Shown here piece after piece: positions 5,882 through 7,159 of a stretch of DNA of 7,159 bases; position 1 is the stretch's first letter, and every line of letters begins with the position of its first letter. The translations under genes were made by a program, and so were the position numbers. Location of the stretch: the NCBI GenBank assembly GCA_945957075.1, contig CAMFJP010000075.1, forward strand, positions 1 to 7,159, read 5' to 3'. The notes under the pieces are model-generated. The model saw only the letters and a list, made by a program, of their open reading frames with translations. It had not been told where the DNA came from and made no database searches. The stretch is from an uncultured Chlamydiae bacterium. GTDB taxonomy: Bacteria; Chlamydiota; Chlamydiia; Chlamydiales; Rhabdochlamydiaceae.

Positions 5882-5901
5882 CTCACTCCCACCTTTTCCC
5901 A
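5876..5901 (-). promoter_or_regulatory. MraZ boxes upstream of and across the mraZ start
   Basis: On the minus strand there are three TGGGA pentamers: 5901-5897, 5891-5887 and 5880-5876. The first two are separated by exactly 5 nt, the third by 6 nt. E. coli MraZ is known to bind TGGGN direct repeats with 5-nt spacers upstream of mraZ. The boxes lie between the putative promoter and the start codon, the last one inside the first codons, so binding would interfere with transcription initiation or early elongation. This suggests autoregulation. Confidence 0.6.
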
Positions 5902-5902
5902 C

Positions 5903-5932
5903 ACTTTAGCACTGTTGTTGAAAACCGGGCAA
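5903..5932 (-). promoter_or_regulatory. possible promoter of the mraZ operon
   Basis: On the minus strand TTGCCC (5932-5927) and TAAAGT (5908-5903) are separated by 18 bp, each matching consensus at 4 of 6 positions. Transcription would start near 5896, inside the TGGGA box cluster, which is where a repressor would act. The match is weak, and the case rests mainly on position. Confidence 0.3.
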
Positions 5933-5975
5933 TGATTTTTAGAAAAAGTTCCCATAAGAACCTAATATTAAATAA

Positions 5976-6002
5976 TATAAGTATATGTGGGAAATTGTGG
6001 GA
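5976..6002 (+). promoter_or_regulatory. second MraZ box pair with -10-like element, facing the divergent operon
   Basis: TGGGA occurs at 5988-5992 and 5998-6002 on the plus strand with a 5-nt spacer, inside an almost exact 10-bp tandem repeat (TGTGGGAAAT then TGTGGGAAAC, 5986-6005). The 9-mer TGTGGGAAA also occurs in the cluster at mraZ on the other strand (5903-5895). Just upstream, TATAAG (5976-5981) matches a -10 hexamer at 5 of 6 positions within a very A+T-rich tract, but no convincing -35 is seen. The arrangement suggests MraZ control of the plus-strand genes; this is inferred. Confidence 0.45.
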
Positions 6003-6005
6003 AAC

Positions 6006-6043
6006 TTGTTCATAACCCGGGCTACCTAGCGAAAAATGAACAA
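6006..6043. repeat. inverted repeat in the leader of the divergent operon
   Basis: TTGTTCAT (6006-6013) and ATGAACAA (6036-6043) are perfect 8-bp inverted repeats 22 bp apart, with the palindrome CCCGGG (6016-6021) in the loop. It begins immediately after the TGGGA pair and ends 34 nt before the ATG at 6078. It could be a leader hairpin or an operator; nothing more can be said from sequence alone. Confidence 0.3.
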
Positions 6044-6077
6044 AGTATGGTACCAAACAGTCAAAGGGAGATACATT

Positions 6078-6551
6078 ATGCCAAGAGAAGTCAGCAGTAT
6101 CGGAATCGATGTTTCCGAACGTTATGCCAAAGATAAGCGGGACATGGACACATCGATTGTACAACAAGCAGGCTCTGTTGCAGCGCTTGCAAAAGTAAAA
6201 GCTGCCATCCCCTCCTTTATTCCAGAAGCAGATGCCCTGCTCGATACGGGAATCAAGCAGATCACATGGGCCCTTTTTGGGGCTCCTCATGGTTTTTTCG
6301 AAGGTCAAAGCACTCTATTTTCTTCGCAAATCGCCCCTCGACTTGGCTCACACGAACATTTAGAAGAGCTATGTACACGGATTAAAACATTACCTCTACC
6401 CGAAGAAAGCGCAGATTGGCATAAACAAAAAGAACGCGTAGATCTTGAAAAGCAAAAACTACATATGAGCTCTGCTTTAGAAATCCTAAAAGCACGGGAC
6501 AAGGATCTTCTTGCAATCAAGGCGGCAAGGGAGCAATATCATAAAGGGTAA
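6078..6551 (+). CDS. conserved chlamydial-type protein of unknown function (CT273 position)
   Basis: I do not recognise a functional domain. The product is 157 residues, soluble, without signal peptide or membrane segment. The N-terminus is 'MPREVSSIGIDVSERYAKDKRD'. A hydrophobic middle contains 'KQITWALFGAPHGFFEG' (about 77-93), and the last 40 residues are strongly charged and helical, possibly coiled-coil ('HKQKERVDLEKQKLHM' onward). The ATG at 6078 is chosen over one at 6036 because AAAGGGAG lies 7 nt before it and the additional upstream residues look non-coding. It is divergent from mraZ and 6 nt ahead of a TPR gene that has its ribosome-binding site inside the end of this one, so the two form an operon. 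The location next to rsmH and before a TPR gene matches CT273 of C. trachomatis as I recall it. A role in type III secretion is only guilt by association. Confidence 0.8.
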   Translation: MPREVSSIGIDVSERYAKDKRDMDTSIVQQAGSVAALAKVKAAIPSFIPEADALLDTGIKQITWALFGAPHGFFEGQSTLFSSQIAPRLGSHEHLEELCTRIKTLPLPEESADWHKQKERVDLEKQKLHMSSALEILKARDKDLLAIKAAREQYHKG

Positions 6552-6557
6552 TACACT

Positions 6558-6944
6558 ATGGATTGGTTAGAAGTTCTTGGTTGGAGCTCAGAGCAGATTG
6601 AAGATCTACGGTTTGTAGGTTATGCATACATAAGACAAGGACAATATAAGACAGCCCTTGCCTTTTTCGAAGCGCTTGCAGTTTTAGATCCTACAAGCAC
6701 CTACGACATGCAAACACTTGGAGCCCTATATCTGCAAAACGGGAACAATCTCATGGCACTTAACTATATCGAAAAAGCCCTCAAGCTGGATCCACATCAC
6801 ACCCCCACACAGCTCAACAAAGCCAAAGCACTCTTTTCTCTTGGGTACAAAAAACAGGCTCTCGCCACAGCAAAGGCGCTAACCAAAAGCACCGAAGCTA
6901 TGATCGCAGACCAGGCCTCAGCCCTCGTCCTCTCCTTGTCTTAA
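6558..6944 (+). CDS. small TPR protein, SycD/LcrH-like chaperone candidate (CT274 position)
   Basis: The 128-residue product consists almost wholly of tetratricopeptide repeats, protein-protein interaction modules: about 12-45 ('LRFVGYAYIRQGQYKTALAFFEALAVLDP'-type), 50-79 ('LGALYLQNGNNLMALNYIEKALKLDP'-type), and a weaker third at 84-115 ('NKAKALFSLGYKKQALATAKAL'). The first repeat's alanine/glycine pattern and the three-TPR, about 130-residue layout resemble class II type III secretion chaperones (SycD/LcrH). C. trachomatis CT274, in the same position, is a TPR protein of this kind. AAAGGG (6543-6548) precedes the ATG by 9 nt and overlaps the stop of the upstream gene. There is no signal peptide, so it is cytoplasmic. 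A generic TPR adaptor is the alternative. In Chlamydia a second dnaA gene follows; it is not reached here. Confidence 0.85.
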   Translation: MDWLEVLGWSSEQIEDLRFVGYAYIRQGQYKTALAFFEALAVLDPTSTYDMQTLGALYLQNGNNLMALNYIEKALKLDPHHTPTQLNKAKALFSLGYKKQALATAKALTKSTEAMIADQASALVLSLS

Positions 6945-7159
6945 CCTAGACAATAAAAATTAATTTTAGAACCCCTGGCGCCCTGCTAACGCCCTCCACG
7001 GAATACCTCCTTGATTAATACCAAATAGGGTAAATAACTGATGTTACGCAGCCGCTGATTTTGTCTTGCAACGTGAGTTAAATAATATTTTCACCACAGA
7101 GAGCGCAGAGCACGCTGAGGCGCGCCTTGCGCGCAAGATATTTAATTACTCATCTGTTG
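6945..7159. other. non-coding contig end with repeat-like sequence
   Basis: No protein or RNA gene is seen. The stretch holds an A+T palindrome AAAATTAATTTT (about 6956-6967), and a segment ACCACAGAGAGCGCAGAG (about 7093-7110), which resembles the 'accacagag..cacagag' intergenic repeats common in many environmental bacteria. Adjacent GC palindromes GGCGCGCC (7119-7126) and CTTGCGCGCAAG (7126-7137) follow. No intrinsic terminator for the TPR gene is obvious. A dispersed repeat would explain why the assembly stops here. Confidence 0.45.

Noticed and set aside
5883..6308. 141-codon minus-strand frame upstream of mraZ
   Set aside because: It is antisense to the unknown-function gene and spans the control region. 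The product is Cys-rich and unrecognisable, and the plus-strand gene there has a good ribosome-binding site and coding character.
38..7159. CRISPR array, rRNA genes or riboswitch
   Set aside because: No regularly spaced direct repeats, rRNA-like conserved segments or known riboswitch cores were seen on either strand.

Overview
The window looks like one contig, or the end of one, from a member of the Chlamydiota, most likely an environmental (Parachlamydiales-type) lineage. This is inferred from gene order and protein character, since no rRNA or other phylogenetic marker is present. The minus strand reads mraZ > rsmH > ftsL-like > ftsI, the head of a division/cell-wall (dcw) cluster. Divergent from it, on the plus strand, are a small helical protein of unknown function and a short TPR protein. 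In Chlamydia trachomatis, as I recall it, the same set occurs as pbp3 (CT270), CT271, rsmH (CT272), CT273 and the TPR protein CT274.

Layout. Bases 5-37 are the Illumina Nextera read-1 transposase adapter and are not genomic. Bases 134-265 hold a stub of an IS481-type transposase. Bases 391-1878 hold a complete AbiE type IV toxin-antitoxin operon (AbiEi antitoxin, then AbiEii nucleotidyltransferase toxin, with a 4-nt ATGA overlap) behind a good sigma70-like promoter. Bases 1879-2174 have no protein gene but contain a small perfect hairpin, a MITE-like inverted-repeat element flanked by TA, and a degenerate methionine-type tRNA without a D arm. Bases 2175-5881 (minus strand) hold the dcw genes, each overlapping the next. 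Bases 5882-6077 are the divergent control region. Bases 6078-6944 hold the unknown-function/TPR gene pair. Bases 6945-7159 have no gene but carry repeat-like sequence at the contig end.

How the genes fit together. FtsI (septal transpeptidase), FtsL (membrane scaffold), RsmH (16S rRNA methyltransferase) and MraZ (transcription factor) form a tightly coupled transcription unit. The likeliest system-level observation is regulatory: the divergent intergenic region has two separate sets of TGGGA direct repeats with 5-nt spacers, the spacing known for MraZ boxes. One set overlaps the mraZ start region in the mraZ orientation. The other lies about 100 bp away in the orientation of the unknown/TPR gene pair. 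This suggests that MraZ controls its own operon and possibly the divergent, chlamydia-type TPR (type III secretion chaperone-like) operon.

The sequence beyond the ftsI stop looks like accessory DNA: IS stub, toxin-antitoxin pair, MITE-like repeat and tRNA remnant stand where murE would be expected in Chlamydia. It is either a genomic-island junction or, less likely, an assembly join.
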